Position numbers and translations under genes: made by a program. A DNA stretch of 50,786 bases, taken from the IMG/VR virus record IMGVR_UViG_3300028610_001199, positions 1 through 50,786 of that record, one strand, 5' to 3'. Positions 32,321 to 40,085 of this stretch are shown here, piece by piece. The first letter of the stretch is position 1, and every line of letters begins with the position of its first letter. This DNA comes from a virus. The notes below the pieces were generated by a model that had not been told where the DNA came from, searched no databases, and saw nothing but the letters and a program-made list of their open reading frames with translations.

Positions 32321-33166
32321 ATGGTAATTAGACCTAGTTGGCAGTTAAGTGAAGATTGTATAGATGTGAGGATCACGCCTACAGGTAATAATTGGGAGCA
32401 ATGGGTGTTGTTACGTGGGGATGCCCATTGGGATAACCCTTGTAATAATAATGATCTGGAGATGGCCCACCTAAAGCAAGCTAAAGAGCGAGATGCGCTT
32501 ATATTTGATGTTGGTGATATGGTTTGTGGGATGCAGGGTAAAGGTGATCCAAGAGCTAATTTATATGATTTAAAACCTGAACATAAAGGTGGGAATTACT
32601 TAGATCTTTTATGTACTACTACTGCTGCTAGGTATGAGCCATATAAAGAGAATTGGGTTATGCTAGCGCAAGGAAACCATGAGAGTGGGATACTAAAGCG
32701 TAAAGAAACAGATATAACTCAAAGGGTAGTTGATATCATCAATTATACTGGCGGGAATATGATAAATGGGCAATTTTTTGGTGCTGTAAGGTTTATATTT
32801 TATAAACGTAACAGTATTAATATGTTTTATTCCCATACCCCTGGAGTTGGTGGTAAGGCTACTAAGGGAACTAGTTCAGTACCTTATAGAGCTGGGTATT
32901 ATCCTGATGCAGATATTGTATGGAGTGGGGATATCCACGACACTTGGCATATGACCCATGGGAGAGTAAAGTTATTACCTAATGGGAAAATGAAACTATG
33001 CAGACAAGACCATATCATTACATCTACTTATAAAGATGAGTTTACAGCCAAAAGAGCTGGATTCCATCATGAGAAGGCGCGTGGACCTAAACCATTAGGA
33101 GCTTATTGGTTAAGGTTCTATCGTAAGGATAAACGTATAGATTATGATATTATACAGGCTAAATAA
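32321..33166 (+). CDS. Calcineurin-like metallophosphoesterase
   Basis: The 281-aa protein has all the metal-binding motifs of the calcineurin-like family in order. They are RGDAHWDN (D-x-H near residue 34), FDVGDMVCG (GD near 66), LAQGNHESG (GNHE near 116), FYSHTPGVGG (His near 173) and WSGDIHDTWH (a GDxH variant near 205). Family members cleave phosphomono- or diester bonds with two metal ions, and some are nucleases. It sits near SSB and RusA-like genes, which makes a DNA or nucleotide substrate plausible, but the sequence does not fix it. Confidence 0.8.
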   Translation: MVIRPSWQLSEDCIDVRITPTGNNWEQWVLLRGDAHWDNPCNNNDLEMAHLKQAKERDALIFDVGDMVCGMQGKGDPRANLYDLKPEHKGGNYLDLLCTTTAARYEPYKENWVMLAQGNHESGILKRKETDITQRVVDIINYTGGNMINGQFFGAVRFIFYKRNSINMFYSHTPGVGGKATKGTSSVPYRAGYYPDADIVWSGDIHDTWHMTHGRVKLLPNGKMKLCRQDHIITSTYKDEFTAKRAGFHHEKARGPKPLGAYWLRFYRKDKRIDYDIIQAK

Positions 33167-33169
33167 TAT

Positions 33170-33460
33170 ATGGATCTACTAGAAGAAGAATATATATGGA
33201 TGAGTGTTAATAGTAGTGAAGAAGAGTTAATTGAGTTTACTCTAGACGAAGAAGAACATCTAATCTACATGTACCTTAGCGATAACGCTACTGACTATAT
33301 TATAGTTAAAAAAGGATATTTTCTTATTGATGGCGAGAAGGTATTTGAATTGCCCGAAGATGAGATCGAACTAGACGATGATAGAGTCTATACTATATCT
33401 CAAATAGGCAAACCCATCCATTATCTTGATATAGATTTTCTAGATAGAAAAAGGAACTAA
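33170..33460 (+). CDS. Hypothetical highly acidic protein
   Basis: A 96-aa protein with many Glu and Asp (ELIEFTLDEEEHLIYMYLSD; FELPEDEIELDDDRVY), beta-rich and close to a DNA-mimic composition. It follows the phosphoesterase by 3 bases. An anti-defence or regulator role can only be guessed. Confidence 0.5.
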   Translation: MDLLEEEYIWMSVNSSEEELIEFTLDEEEHLIYMYLSDNATDYIIVKKGYFLIDGEKVFELPEDEIELDDDRVYTISQIGKPIHYLDIDFLDRKRN

Positions 33461-33475
33461 TTAATAGGAGTTGTT

Positions 33476-33646
33476 ATGGGCAAGTATCGAAGCATTAGCG
33501 AAGGGAAGGTGATCTTTAAGTCTATCCTACCGAAACTGAAGGATAATCCAACTATAACTGTACTTATTGCTGCCCTAGTAATATTGTATCTTCTAGGCTA
33601 CTTAACGGATGAAGTCTTCTTCTCTCTCATAAGTTCCCTTCCCTAA
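33476..33646 (+). CDS. Small transmembrane protein
   Basis: The 56-aa gene starts with ATG 33476 after a TAGGAG site. It begins with a basic segment (KVIFKSILPKLK) and has one strong transmembrane helix, TITVLIAALVILYLLGYL. It is the last gene of the first early unit, and a terminator and a promoter follow. It could be a holin or a small inner-membrane factor. Confidence 0.55.
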   Translation: MGKYRSISEGKVIFKSILPKLKDNPTITVLIAALVILYLLGYLTDEVFFSLISSLP

Positions 33647-33647
33647 T

Positions 33648-33668
33648 CCCTACCTTTAGATTGTAGGG
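33648..33668 (+). terminator. Terminator hairpin
   Basis: CCCTAC at 33648-33653 pairs with GTAGGG at 33663-33668 (loop 9), followed by GGATATTTTT. It ends the unit that finishes with the 56-aa gene and lies just ahead of the promoter at 33683. Confidence 0.5.
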
Positions 33669-33682
33669 GGATATTTTTCCCC

Positions 33683-33711
33683 TTGCAATTCTCCTTTCCC
33701 TATCTTATATT
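33683..33711 (+). promoter_or_regulatory. Internal promoter, sigma70-like
   Basis: TTGCAA at 33683-33688, then a 17-base spacer, then TATATT at 33706-33711. A ribosome site AAAGGAG and the ATG at 33742 follow within 31 bases. It starts a second unit of the rightward operon. Confidence 0.75.
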
Positions 33712-33741
33712 CTCCTAACTACTAATCAAAGGAGATAATTA

Positions 33742-34194
33742 ATGGGTACAAAATTCAAAGTCGGTGACAAGGTCATGGTAACAGATCCTATGTATGCAGA
33801 AGATATTATATATTGTAATAAAGTTTTTACTGTTAATAATGTAGATGATGCTGGAGATTGTTATGTAGATGAGAATGATGATATATGGATTGAGAGTGAA
33901 TTGACTAAAGTAGAAGAGAAGAAACCTATGGAAGAAAACTATGCTATATTACTAGCAGGTGTGTTGGTTAGAGAAAGTAATTTAAAGAAGGAATTAGAAG
34001 AATTAAAAGAAGAATTAAGGAGATCAGACCAAAGTAACACGGATCTTAGAAAACACCTAGAAAGTGAAGACTGTAAAAAGTGTAAGGAATTGGAAGTAGT
34101 GGTTGATGCTTATAAGAGAAAAGTAATTCGATTAGATAGTGAAAAAAATATGTGGTTTAGGGAATATCAAGATTTAAAGGAGACCTTTAGATGA
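33742..34194 (+). CDS. KOW/SH3-like and coiled-coil protein
   Basis: The 150-aa product starts with a small beta domain (TKFKVGDKVMVTD and CYVDENDDIWIESELTKV) that looks like an SH3 or KOW fold. It continues as a coiled coil (ESNLKKELEELKEELRRSD), with CKKCK in the middle. It is the first gene after the promoter at 33683. It may bind nucleic acid or proteins; no named family. Confidence 0.55.
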   Translation: MGTKFKVGDKVMVTDPMYAEDIIYCNKVFTVNNVDDAGDCYVDENDDIWIESELTKVEEKKPMEENYAILLAGVLVRESNLKKELEELKEELRRSDQSNTDLRKHLESEDCKKCKELEVVVDAYKRKVIRLDSEKNMWFREYQDLKETFR

Positions 34195-34484
34195 AGGTAA
34201 TTAATAAGAAAATTATAGTAGAGAACTTTGTAGTAGCAAGAGAAGCTACGGAGAATGGGATTATAACGCTAGGTGTAGTAGATCTTGGATATGGCATAGG
34301 CGTTATCTATGCGGGTGATGAGAAGGCAATGGAAGGAAATGGTTTGGCTGTAGGGGATATGGTATACTATCCTATAGGCGGCGGTATTGAAGAATTTGAC
34401 TATGATGGTAAGGATTTAACTGTTCTCCATGTGAATGCTATTATGGGGAAGAAGGAAGGGGTAGATGAATATGGAAAAGATTGA
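34191..34484 (+). CDS. Hypothetical protein
   Basis: A 97-aa beta-rich protein (GIITLGVVDLGYGIGVIYAGD) overlapping the previous gene by 4 bases. No recognisable domain. Confidence 0.45.
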   Translation: MKVINKKIIVENFVVAREATENGIITLGVVDLGYGIGVIYAGDEKAMEGNGLAVGDMVYYPIGGGIEEFDYDGKDLTVLHVNAIMGKKEGVDEYGKD

Positions 34485-34665
34485 GCTAAACATGTTTGGT
34501 CCAAGCCCTTCTATAGAAGAAGTTATTGATAAGGTTCGTTTCCATAATATAGTTAAAATTGAACGATGTAGAGCTGAAGATGAAAATATTATAGCTATGA
34601 CATTGTCTAGATACCATAAATTACTAGAGAAACTGGCAGAAGGGGTTATAGATAATGAAATATAG
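34465..34665 (+). CDS. Hypothetical small protein
   Basis: A 66-aa protein, possibly starting at the second Met (34471), which has GGAAGGGG upstream. It is mixed helical/beta with MTLSRYHKLLEKLAEGVID. It overlaps the next gene. Function unknown. Confidence 0.45.
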   Translation: MNMEKIELNMFGPSPSIEEVIDKVRFHNIVKIERCRAEDENIIAMTLSRYHKLLEKLAEGVIDNEI

Positions 34666-35116
34666 AGAAAAGAAGTCTTATAAATATGTGGTAGAAGAAA
34701 CCTATATCAAGGAATTACACTTAGACGAATATCCTAATTTAGATAGAGAATGTGATGGAGTGGGTAGTATGGCGCTAGAGAATGCTTTTGGTGAAAGATT
34801 AGGTGGTATTTGTCGATATGCTGGGACCCGTTGCAGTACTATGAGTATACAAGTTAATCCTGGGTATACTTGGGATGGGTGCAGCGGCCCAACTGTAGAT
34901 ACGGCTAACACTATGGCAGCTGGCCTCGTCCATGACTTCCTTTACCAGATGGTTAGAGAAGGAATCATATCCAAAGACTGCAAAGAAGATATTGACAATC
35001 TATTCCATAGTATATTAAGAGAATGTGGGGTAATCAAGATTAGGGCTTGGTATTACCATGAAGCTGTGAAGAGATTCGGCCACAGTAGTCTAGAATCAAA
35101 AGTTATAGAAGTCTAG
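34655..35116 (+). CDS. DUF1353-type phage protein
   Basis: The 153-aa product has PGYTWDGCSGPTVD followed by MAAGLVHDFLYQMVREG, then SILRECGVIKIRAWYYHEAV and KRFGHSS. This is the core pattern of DUF1353 proteins, which are common in phage genomes and of unknown biochemical function. Its position in an early operon gives no further clue. The first 60 aa are extra. Confidence 0.6.
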   Translation: MKYREKKSYKYVVEETYIKELHLDEYPNLDRECDGVGSMALENAFGERLGGICRYAGTRCSTMSIQVNPGYTWDGCSGPTVDTANTMAAGLVHDFLYQMVREGIISKDCKEDIDNLFHSILRECGVIKIRAWYYHEAVKRFGHSSLESKVIEV

Positions 35117-35118
35117 CT

Positions 35119-35307
35119 ATGGGAGAATTATATGAAGAAGATAAAGTTTTTATCGAGCTAACTAAGTCTATCAAAGGAGATGATGACGATTACTACCTAT
35201 TCCTACTAAAGTCTTATCAAGCTACTAATAGCATTGATCTAGTTAGGGATTTAATTGAAGATAGATACTCCCAAAACAAGGGTAATAATTTTAAAGGAAA
35301 TGTATAG
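35119..35307 (+). CDS. Hypothetical small acidic protein
   Basis: A 62-aa protein of mostly helices, with YYLFLLKSYQATNSIDLVRD. It starts two bases after the DUF1353 stop. No recognised family. Confidence 0.45.
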   Translation: MGELYEEDKVFIELTKSIKGDDDDYYLFLLKSYQATNSIDLVRDLIEDRYSQNKGNNFKGNV

Positions 35308-35309
35308 CT

Positions 35310-35561
35310 ATGGTAGGAATTAAATATAAGTTAGTTTGTGATGGGACTGATATCTATGGTAGTGGTGAGCAAATTATTGTCTATGAGAAAGGTTGTAGTC
35401 GATATAACGATCTAATAGCTAGTGTAGATAATAATGATATTGTTACTAAATGTAGATATGTAGCTCGGATTTTTGGATCTTATAATACCACTAGGACATA
35501 CTATATCTTAGTAGGAGAGAGTATAACTGTCGAAGGAACTACTTATTTAGGAGTTGAATAA
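35310..35561 (+). CDS. Hypothetical small protein
   Basis: An 83-aa protein with a predominantly beta pattern (YKLVCDGTDIYGSGEQIIVY; RTYYILVGESITVEGTTYLG). It starts two bases after the previous stop. Family unknown. Confidence 0.45.
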   Translation: MVGIKYKLVCDGTDIYGSGEQIIVYEKGCSRYNDLIASVDNNDIVTKCRYVARIFGSYNTTRTYYILVGESITVEGTTYLGVE

Positions 35562-35563
35562 TT

Positions 35564-35773
35564 ATGGATATGACTGATAATTATGAGTTTGCTTTATTCT
35601 CGTTTATAGTTAAATATGGGGAATGGTGGGTTGATTTAGCTAGAATTGATATTCCTTGCTTTAATGGGGCGTTATTTGGGATAGCTTTTCAATATGGTGA
35701 ATTAGATTATTTCGATATATTGTATCTAGGACAATTCACTTGGCATAAGAAGAAAAAGGAGAAAGAAGAATAA
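35564..35773 (+). CDS. Hypothetical small protein
   Basis: A 69-aa protein with aromatic residues in the middle (GEWWVDLARIDIPCFNGALF) and a Lys-rich end (WHKKKKEKEE). No known fold. Confidence 0.45.
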   Translation: MDMTDNYEFALFSFIVKYGEWWVDLARIDIPCFNGALFGIAFQYGELDYFDILYLGQFTWHKKKKEKEE

Positions 35774-36393
35774 TGGGACCGTTTATAAATAAACTATATG
35801 AAGATTGTTGGAAAGAGAATCAGAAGCTCCATAAAAAGATTGCTGAACTAGAAACTAGTCGTAACTCTTTTAAGGAAATGGTTAAAAGGTATAAGACTAA
35901 AAATGAGTCTATGGGAATTGGTATAAGGAACCTTGAATTACTTAATCGGGAGAAAATTGAAGAATTGGAAGAGTATATTGAAGCAGTAGAAACAGATCGG
36001 GAGTACTATAAAAATGGGAGTGGTTTAAAACAAGCTGAGTTTACAATAGAAGTCCTTAAAAAGGATATTGAAGGGTTAAAAGAGCGACTAAACGAGAGAA
36101 GTTCTATTAAAGAAGATTATCAACTAGAAGAAATAGAAAGGTTAAATGGTACTATAAGGCACCAACGAGAAGAGATGGAAAGGATGGTGGACAGGGGGAA
36201 TGAAGTTATAGAAGGACTAGAAGAAGAAAGGGATAAACTCCTAGGTGCTATCCATGGCAATCGAGTTGATACTGAGAAGTTAGAAGCCCTTGAGTTGGAG
36301 AATAAGGATCTATATGACGCTGTTGATGATTTAGAAGATATGAATAAGATACTATTAATCCATTTACGAAGGATAGAAGGAGAAGGTAAGTGA
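35773..36393 (+). CDS. Long coiled-coil protein
   Basis: A 206-aa protein that is almost entirely coiled coil (LEELEEYIEAVETDREYY-like, then LERLNGTIRHQREEMERMVD). It could be a scaffold-like or structural adapter, but no family is clear. The next gene begins at GTG 36390 within its stop. Confidence 0.5.
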   Translation: MGPFINKLYEDCWKENQKLHKKIAELETSRNSFKEMVKRYKTKNESMGIGIRNLELLNREKIEELEEYIEAVETDREYYKNGSGLKQAEFTIEVLKKDIEGLKERLNERSSIKEDYQLEEIERLNGTIRHQREEMERMVDRGNEVIEGLEEERDKLLGAIHGNRVDTEKLEALELENKDLYDAVDDLEDMNKILLIHLRRIEGEGK

Positions 36394-36704
36394 AAAAGTA
36401 TTCTGTCAAGAAATCTGAGTTAGAAGATGGTGTGGCGATAGACGTAGGTGATGGTGTGGGAATTGAAGAATTAATGGATCTAGTTACTAAACAATATGGT
36501 AGACATAATTGGTATGAGATTCATATAGTTGAAGATGCTAACATCCCTGGTTGGTATAATACCTTAAGTTATATCTCCAATAAGGAATATGTGGCGAAGG
36601 CAAAGGAGAGAAGATATAGCTTGGAAGATTTACTTAAAGAGACCCCACCTGGAAAACAGATAAAACATTTAAAGGGAGAGATTCAGAAAGGGAAGGATAA
36701 ATAA
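36390..36704 (+). CDS. Hypothetical protein, GTG start
   Basis: A 104-aa product beginning at GTG 36390, coupled to the coiled-coil gene. It has KQYGRHNWYEIHIVEDANIP and a basic, helical end. Resembles no family I know. Confidence 0.45.
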   Translation: MKKYSVKKSELEDGVAIDVGDGVGIEELMDLVTKQYGRHNWYEIHIVEDANIPGWYNTLSYISNKEYVAKAKERRYSLEDLLKETPPGKQIKHLKGEIQKGKDK

Positions 36705-36892
36705 TGGAATGGAAAGATCAGCAGTTGATTAACCTTGCAAAAGAGAAGAAAAATGCTACGGAACAAAACGAGAGACTATTTGACGAGGTTACTAGACTTA
36801 AGGAGAGAATAGAAGAAGTAGAGATGGAAAATAGAGTCCATTTAATTACTATGAAAGCATATATTACTTATATAATGGAGATAGAAGAATAA
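36704..36892 (+). CDS. Hypothetical coiled-coil peptide
   Basis: A 62-aa helical product with LFDEVTRLKERIEEVEMENR. It overlaps both neighbours by one base, indicating translation coupling. No known function. Confidence 0.45.
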   Translation: MEWKDQQLINLAKEKKNATEQNERLFDEVTRLKERIEEVEMENRVHLITMKAYITYIMEIEE

Positions 36893-37113
36893 TGGTAATT
36901 AAATATTTCTATGAGTTTAATGAAGATGGAGATGGTGGGGAACATTTCAATGTGACTGTTGATGATGAAGAATTCGTTGACCTTTATTCTCCCGTTGAAG
37001 ATAAAGAGATACTAGGTGTTATTGAAACTTTGATGGGACTTGTAAAGATGGCTTATGCTGCTGGTAAAGCTGGGGAAGAATTAGAGTTTATTGAAGAAAC
37101 AAAAGGATTGTAA
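36892..37113 (+). CDS. Hypothetical acidic protein
   Basis: A 73-aa acidic product (YFYEFNEDGDGGEHFNVTVD) with a hydrophobic helix (VIETLMGLVKMAYAAGKAG). It is the last gene before the convergent terminator. Confidence 0.45.
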   Translation: MVIKYFYEFNEDGDGGEHFNVTVDDEEFVDLYSPVEDKEILGVIETLMGLVKMAYAAGKAGEELEFIEETKGL

Positions 37114-37119
37114 GATAAC

Positions 37120-37156
37120 GGGGCAATTAAGGGGTCGCAAAAACTCCCTAAGCCCC
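37120..37156. terminator. Convergent terminator hairpin
   Basis: GGGGC at 37120-37124 pairs with GCCCC at 37152-37156; TTA and GGG then pair with TAA and CCC, with small bulges. It lies between the last early gene (stop 37113) and the first stop of the minus-strand operon (37164), so it could act on both strands. Confidence 0.55.
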
Positions 37157-37163
37157 ATACTCC

Positions 37164-37373
37164 TTATACCTTCTTACCTTCCCGACTCCCACAACATTTC
37201 AAACATAGTAGTATTTTCTCTCCTACGTTACCAAAGAATTCAATCTCATCAACATTATCTACTACTAGGAATTGTTTGCTATTCTTATCAGTCTTACCAC
37301 AAGATTGGCAAGATAAGCCTTTATACTCTTTATCTAGGTACTTATTCAAATTATCCGTATCGTAATTCTTCAT
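37164..37373 (-). CDS. Zinc-ribbon protein
   Basis: The 69-aa product begins at 37373; further upstream starts would lie deep inside the neighbour. It has CQSC near residue 21 and CLKCC near 57, the usual pattern of a small zinc ribbon (LSCQSCGKTDKNSKQFLVVD). The family is unknown. It is the last gene of the 37-40 kb operon. Confidence 0.55.
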   Translation of the reverse strand: MKNYDTDNLNKYLDKEYKGLSCQSCGKTDKNSKQFLVVDNVDEIEFFGNVGEKILLCLKCCGSREGKKV

Positions 37374-37665
37374 CAGTTCCATTAATTTCGACGTCCTTAT
37401 CATATTTAATTGCTTGTATTTCAAGTAGGTTAATTGTATAGTATACAAACCCACCAGCACTAGAGTCTGGATCTGGGTCTGTAAGTATTTGTATTTCAGC
37501 TATTCTTCTATCTGGATACTTCCTTTCTATGTAGGTTATAATATCTTCAACTTCAAACCCACTATCAACCCATACTCTCTTGGTCTTACTAAGATGGTTC
37601 TTTCTAGTAAACTCCCCCATCAACATTAGTCGGATTCTAGTTAAACGTGAATAGTCTCTAACCAT
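37351..37665 (-). CDS. Hypothetical protein
   Basis: A 104-aa product with RTRIRLMLMGEFTRKN-like basic start and a central RRIAEIQILTDPDPDSSAGG. The intact frame and coupling with both neighbours support it. Not recognised. Confidence 0.5.
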   Translation of the reverse strand: MVRDYSRLTRIRLMLMGEFTRKNHLSKTKRVWVDSGFEVEDIITYIERKYPDRRIAEIQILTDPDPDSSAGGFVYYTINLLEIQAIKYDKDVEINGTDEELRYG

Positions 37666-37801
37666 TATTATAAATCGCCGTAATAGGTTCTGGAACTATA
37701 GGTAATATCTTAGCAGTCTCTTTACAATATTTTAGCCATCGTCGATAAGCTCCAGGGCAAGCTATACCTTTCTTTCTACTCTTCTTTTGTCGTTTTCTCA
37801 T
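37658..37801 (-). CDS. Small basic protein
   Basis: A 47-aa product starting at 37801 (RKRQKKSRKKGIACPGAYRR). Its position, one overlap downstream and another upstream, suggests a real gene. The first 12 residues could bind nucleic acid. No known family. Confidence 0.45.
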   Translation of the reverse strand: MRKRQKKSRKKGIACPGAYRRWLKYCKETAKILPIVPEPITAIYNNG

Positions 37802-38075
37802 TATCTCCCCCATTATTATTTCCCGTAAAAGAATCCCATTGTTCCAGGAAGAGTTTTAGGGCATCTTTAGTGGATTCAGGTGAAGGTATTACAATATTAC
37901 CAGAGACCCTATTCAATACATCAATATCGATCGGGCCAAAGTTTATACCCTGGTTAAGGTTAAATGCCGCTTCCCCTAGATTAATTCCATAATCAGCAGG
38001 ACCGTAGTATACTCTATTCTTTTTCTTAGCAATTCTCTGGTTAGATTTAATAAGGTTGCGTTTCTTAATATTCAT
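37776..38075 (-). CDS. Hypothetical protein
   Basis: A 99-aa product with a basic N-terminus (KKRNLIKSNQRIAKKKNRVY) and a Pro/Ser/Asp-rich C-terminal half (NGGDNEKTTKEE). No domain recognised; it overlaps both adjacent frames. Confidence 0.5.
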   Translation of the reverse strand: MNIKKRNLIKSNQRIAKKKNRVYYGPADYGINLGEAAFNLNQGINFGPIDIDVLNRVSGNIVIPSPESTKDALKLFLEQWDSFTGNNNGGDNEKTTKEE

Positions 38076-38442
38076 ATTTACCCCCCATTATGTAAAGGTA
38101 GTCGTTGACTTTAGCGCGGTCATTACGTTTAGCAGCAGCACGACTTTCCATAGTATTACCCCTATCACTAGGACCACCCAATTTAGCAAGTGTACGATCA
38201 AAACTGTTCCGATCTCTCTGTTCTTCTAATTCTTTCTGTCTATTACCCCCAATTGCTTCACCCAACGTTTCTTCTAATTCCCTTACAGTTGCTTTAAATA
38301 TACAATAATCCCACCTAAGACCACCAAAATCCTTCATACCGCCAGTATAGTGAGCTATCTTATGATTTATATCTTGTAGTATTCCTGGATGGAATTCCTT
38401 TAATTGTTGAATAACATCGATTCTACGTTCTAATTCAGTCAT
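38065..38442 (-). CDS. Hypothetical helical protein
   Basis: A 125-aa mostly helical product (LERRIDVIQQLKEFHPGILQ; LGGPSDRGNTMESRAAAKRN). The end is basic. It may be an assembly or nucleic-acid protein, but no named family is seen. Confidence 0.5.
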   Translation of the reverse strand: MTELERRIDVIQQLKEFHPGILQDINHKIAHYTGGMKDFGGLRWDYCIFKATVRELEETLGEAIGGNRQKELEEQRDRNSFDRTLAKLGGPSDRGNTMESRAAAKRNDRAKVNDYLYIMGGKYEY

Positions 38443-38455
38443 TATCTTTTATCCT

Positions 38456-38620
38456 TTAACTAGTATATATTCTTAGAAAAGATAGGAGAACAAAAAGATT
38501 CATCCCTATCGCTATTAAAAAGATATTAAAACGTTTAACTTTATCTTCATCTAGTATAAGTACTAGAAACGCAGTAGATATAGGCATACACACAAAATAC
38601 ATAAATACTGCCGCTACCAT
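38456..38620 (-). CDS. Small two-segment membrane protein
   Basis: A 54-aa product, start at 38620, overlapping the stop of the next upstream gene. Two hydrophobic segments (VFMYFVCMPISTAFLVLIL; FNIFLIAIGMNLFVLLSFL) flank a short charged loop (DEDKVKR). The shape is typical of a class II holin but the location among small hypothetical genes does not prove this. Confidence 0.55.
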   Translation of the reverse strand: MVAAVFMYFVCMPISTAFLVLILDEDKVKRFNIFLIAIGMNLFVLLSFLRIYTS

Positions 38621-39588
38621 TATTTACTATCCCTTTCCATTATATCGTAACTATACCAGCCTTGAGTACCGTATTCTTTATCAATCTTTGCTGTTATCTC
38701 TTTCTTGTTTAAATTAGCCCTAACATACATACTTTCATTATGTTTATAATCAGAATTAAGATAGATTACAATTTCTATTAAAGGGGTGTTGTATACCCTT
38801 CTCCATTCATCTTTAGGTTGGTTAAGGGCTACGTCCTTAGGATCGTATTGTAGTGGTACGTAGGGGGAGACTTCCCAACGACCGTTAGAGTTGGCAAGGT
38901 CTTCCATTACTAACTCAGCGTCTTTATGTGTATCAAATACTAGAGCGTGGGCAATATCAACAGAAAGATTCCACCCATGGGACTCTGACTGACAATAGTA
39001 TATCCATCCCCCTTCAAAAGATCTCCTTATCACATATTTAGTTTCTGGTTCTTTATAAGGGACAACTTCCCATCTTACTCCTGACATAGAATTCCTTTCT
39101 TCTATTGCGTCTTCCACATCATCAAAAACAGCAGCTTGTTGAAGATTGTCACCAATGTGGTTTTCTACGGAATAGTCGAAGTAACACCATCCAGTAATAT
39201 CAGAAGGCCTTCTTACCACATACTTAGTTCCTAGCTCTTTACGTTTCTTTAATTCTTCTTCAGTTATTGTACTGATACTAACTCCTTTACCTGAACCACA
39301 ATTACCGCAATTATTGACTAAATCATGTCCAAAATACATCTGTGAGATAGGTCTCTCACACTCTCTACAAAATATCTTATCTTCTTCCATTTCCTTCTCC
39401 TTATTAACTTCTAACCATACCTTTAAACTCTTCTCCCCTTCTTCTCGTAAACTATCAATATCTGCCCCAAAGAAATCAAACCCACCACTACCATCATCAA
39501 AGTCTACTTGCCCACGGTACCATCCTTCGTATTCAGTAGGACTAATAGCCGCTAGATATTTATCGCCTATAACCATTGTTCCTTCCAC
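38620..39588 (-). CDS. HicB-like, zinc and tandem-repeat protein
   Basis: The 322-aa product has three recognisable parts. The first 60 aa (YLAAISPTEYEGWYRGQVDF to SLREEGEKSLKVWLEV) resemble the small HicB-like fold. Cysteines CREC near 75 and CGNCG near 96 would form a zinc site. Two copies of a unit of about 65 aa follow, each starting TKYVVRRPSD or TKYVIRRSFE and ending VRWEVVPY or GRWEVSPY. Duplication within a phage gene is notable. HicB-like parts bind HicA toxins or DNA; here no toxin partner is evident. Confidence 0.55.
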   Translation of the reverse strand: MEGTMVIGDKYLAAISPTEYEGWYRGQVDFDDGSGGFDFFGADIDSLREEGEKSLKVWLEVNKEKEMEEDKIFCRECERPISQMYFGHDLVNNCGNCGSGKGVSISTITEEELKKRKELGTKYVVRRPSDITGWCYFDYSVENHIGDNLQQAAVFDDVEDAIEERNSMSGVRWEVVPYKEPETKYVIRRSFEGGWIYYCQSESHGWNLSVDIAHALVFDTHKDAELVMEDLANSNGRWEVSPYVPLQYDPKDVALNQPKDEWRRVYNTPLIEIVIYLNSDYKHNESMYVRANLNKKEITAKIDKEYGTQGWYSYDIMERDSK

Positions 39589-39591
39589 TAT

Positions 39592-39780
39592 CTATTCTCC
39601 TAATAATTCTAATAATTCGTCAAGTGCGTCAATAGCACTATCAGATGATTGCATGCCCTGTAGTTCTTTAATTACTTCTATCAAATCATCTCTATCAATA
39701 TAATCGCCATTCTTATCACCCTCCATACAACCACCACCATAACCATTAACTAATTCCCATCTAGTTATCTTTTCTACCAT
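39592..39780 (-). CDS. Hypothetical small protein
   Basis: A 62-aa product with ITRWELVNGYGGGCMEGD and a helical end (DALDELLELLGE). It lies three bases upstream of the 322-aa gene. No family. Confidence 0.45.
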   Translation of the reverse strand: MVEKITRWELVNGYGGGCMEGDKNGDYIDRDDLIEVIKELQGMQSSDSAIDALDELLELLGE

Positions 39781-39806
39781 TATTAATCATTCCTTATAAG
39801 TTCATT

Positions 39807-40085
39807 CTACTCTTTAAACCAATCTAATGCTTCCTGTAGGCCTAGTTCCAAATCATAATGGTATATCTGTACAGATCCAACTGGAGTATCAGGATGGAAG
39901 CAGATATCTATAATAGTATCTAACTCCACCATCTTATCTATTACTTCCTTACTGGTGAATTGTAAACAAACAGCCCCATTATTTAATCTTTTTTCTGCAG
40001 TCTCGTAGCAGCATCTATGGTCATTTATCCATATATCTACACTCACCTTACAAAGACCAATTAACTCTTGTAGTTTACTGTCCAT
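39807..40085 (-). CDS. Hypothetical protein
   Basis: A 92-aa product with KVSVDIWINDHRCCYETAEK and HPDTPVGSVQIYHYDLELGL. It is the first gene of the leftward operon, with AAAGGAGAAAG before its start. Family unknown. Confidence 0.5.
   Translation of the reverse strand: MDSKLQELIGLCKVSVDIWINDHRCCYETAEKRLNNGAVCLQFTSKEVIDKMVELDTIIDICFHPDTPVGSVQIYHYDLELGLQEALDWFKE

Noticed and set aside
37091-37441. 116-aa plus-strand frame across the terminator
   Set aside because: It crosses the convergent terminator and overlaps two minus-strand genes with a better ribosome context.
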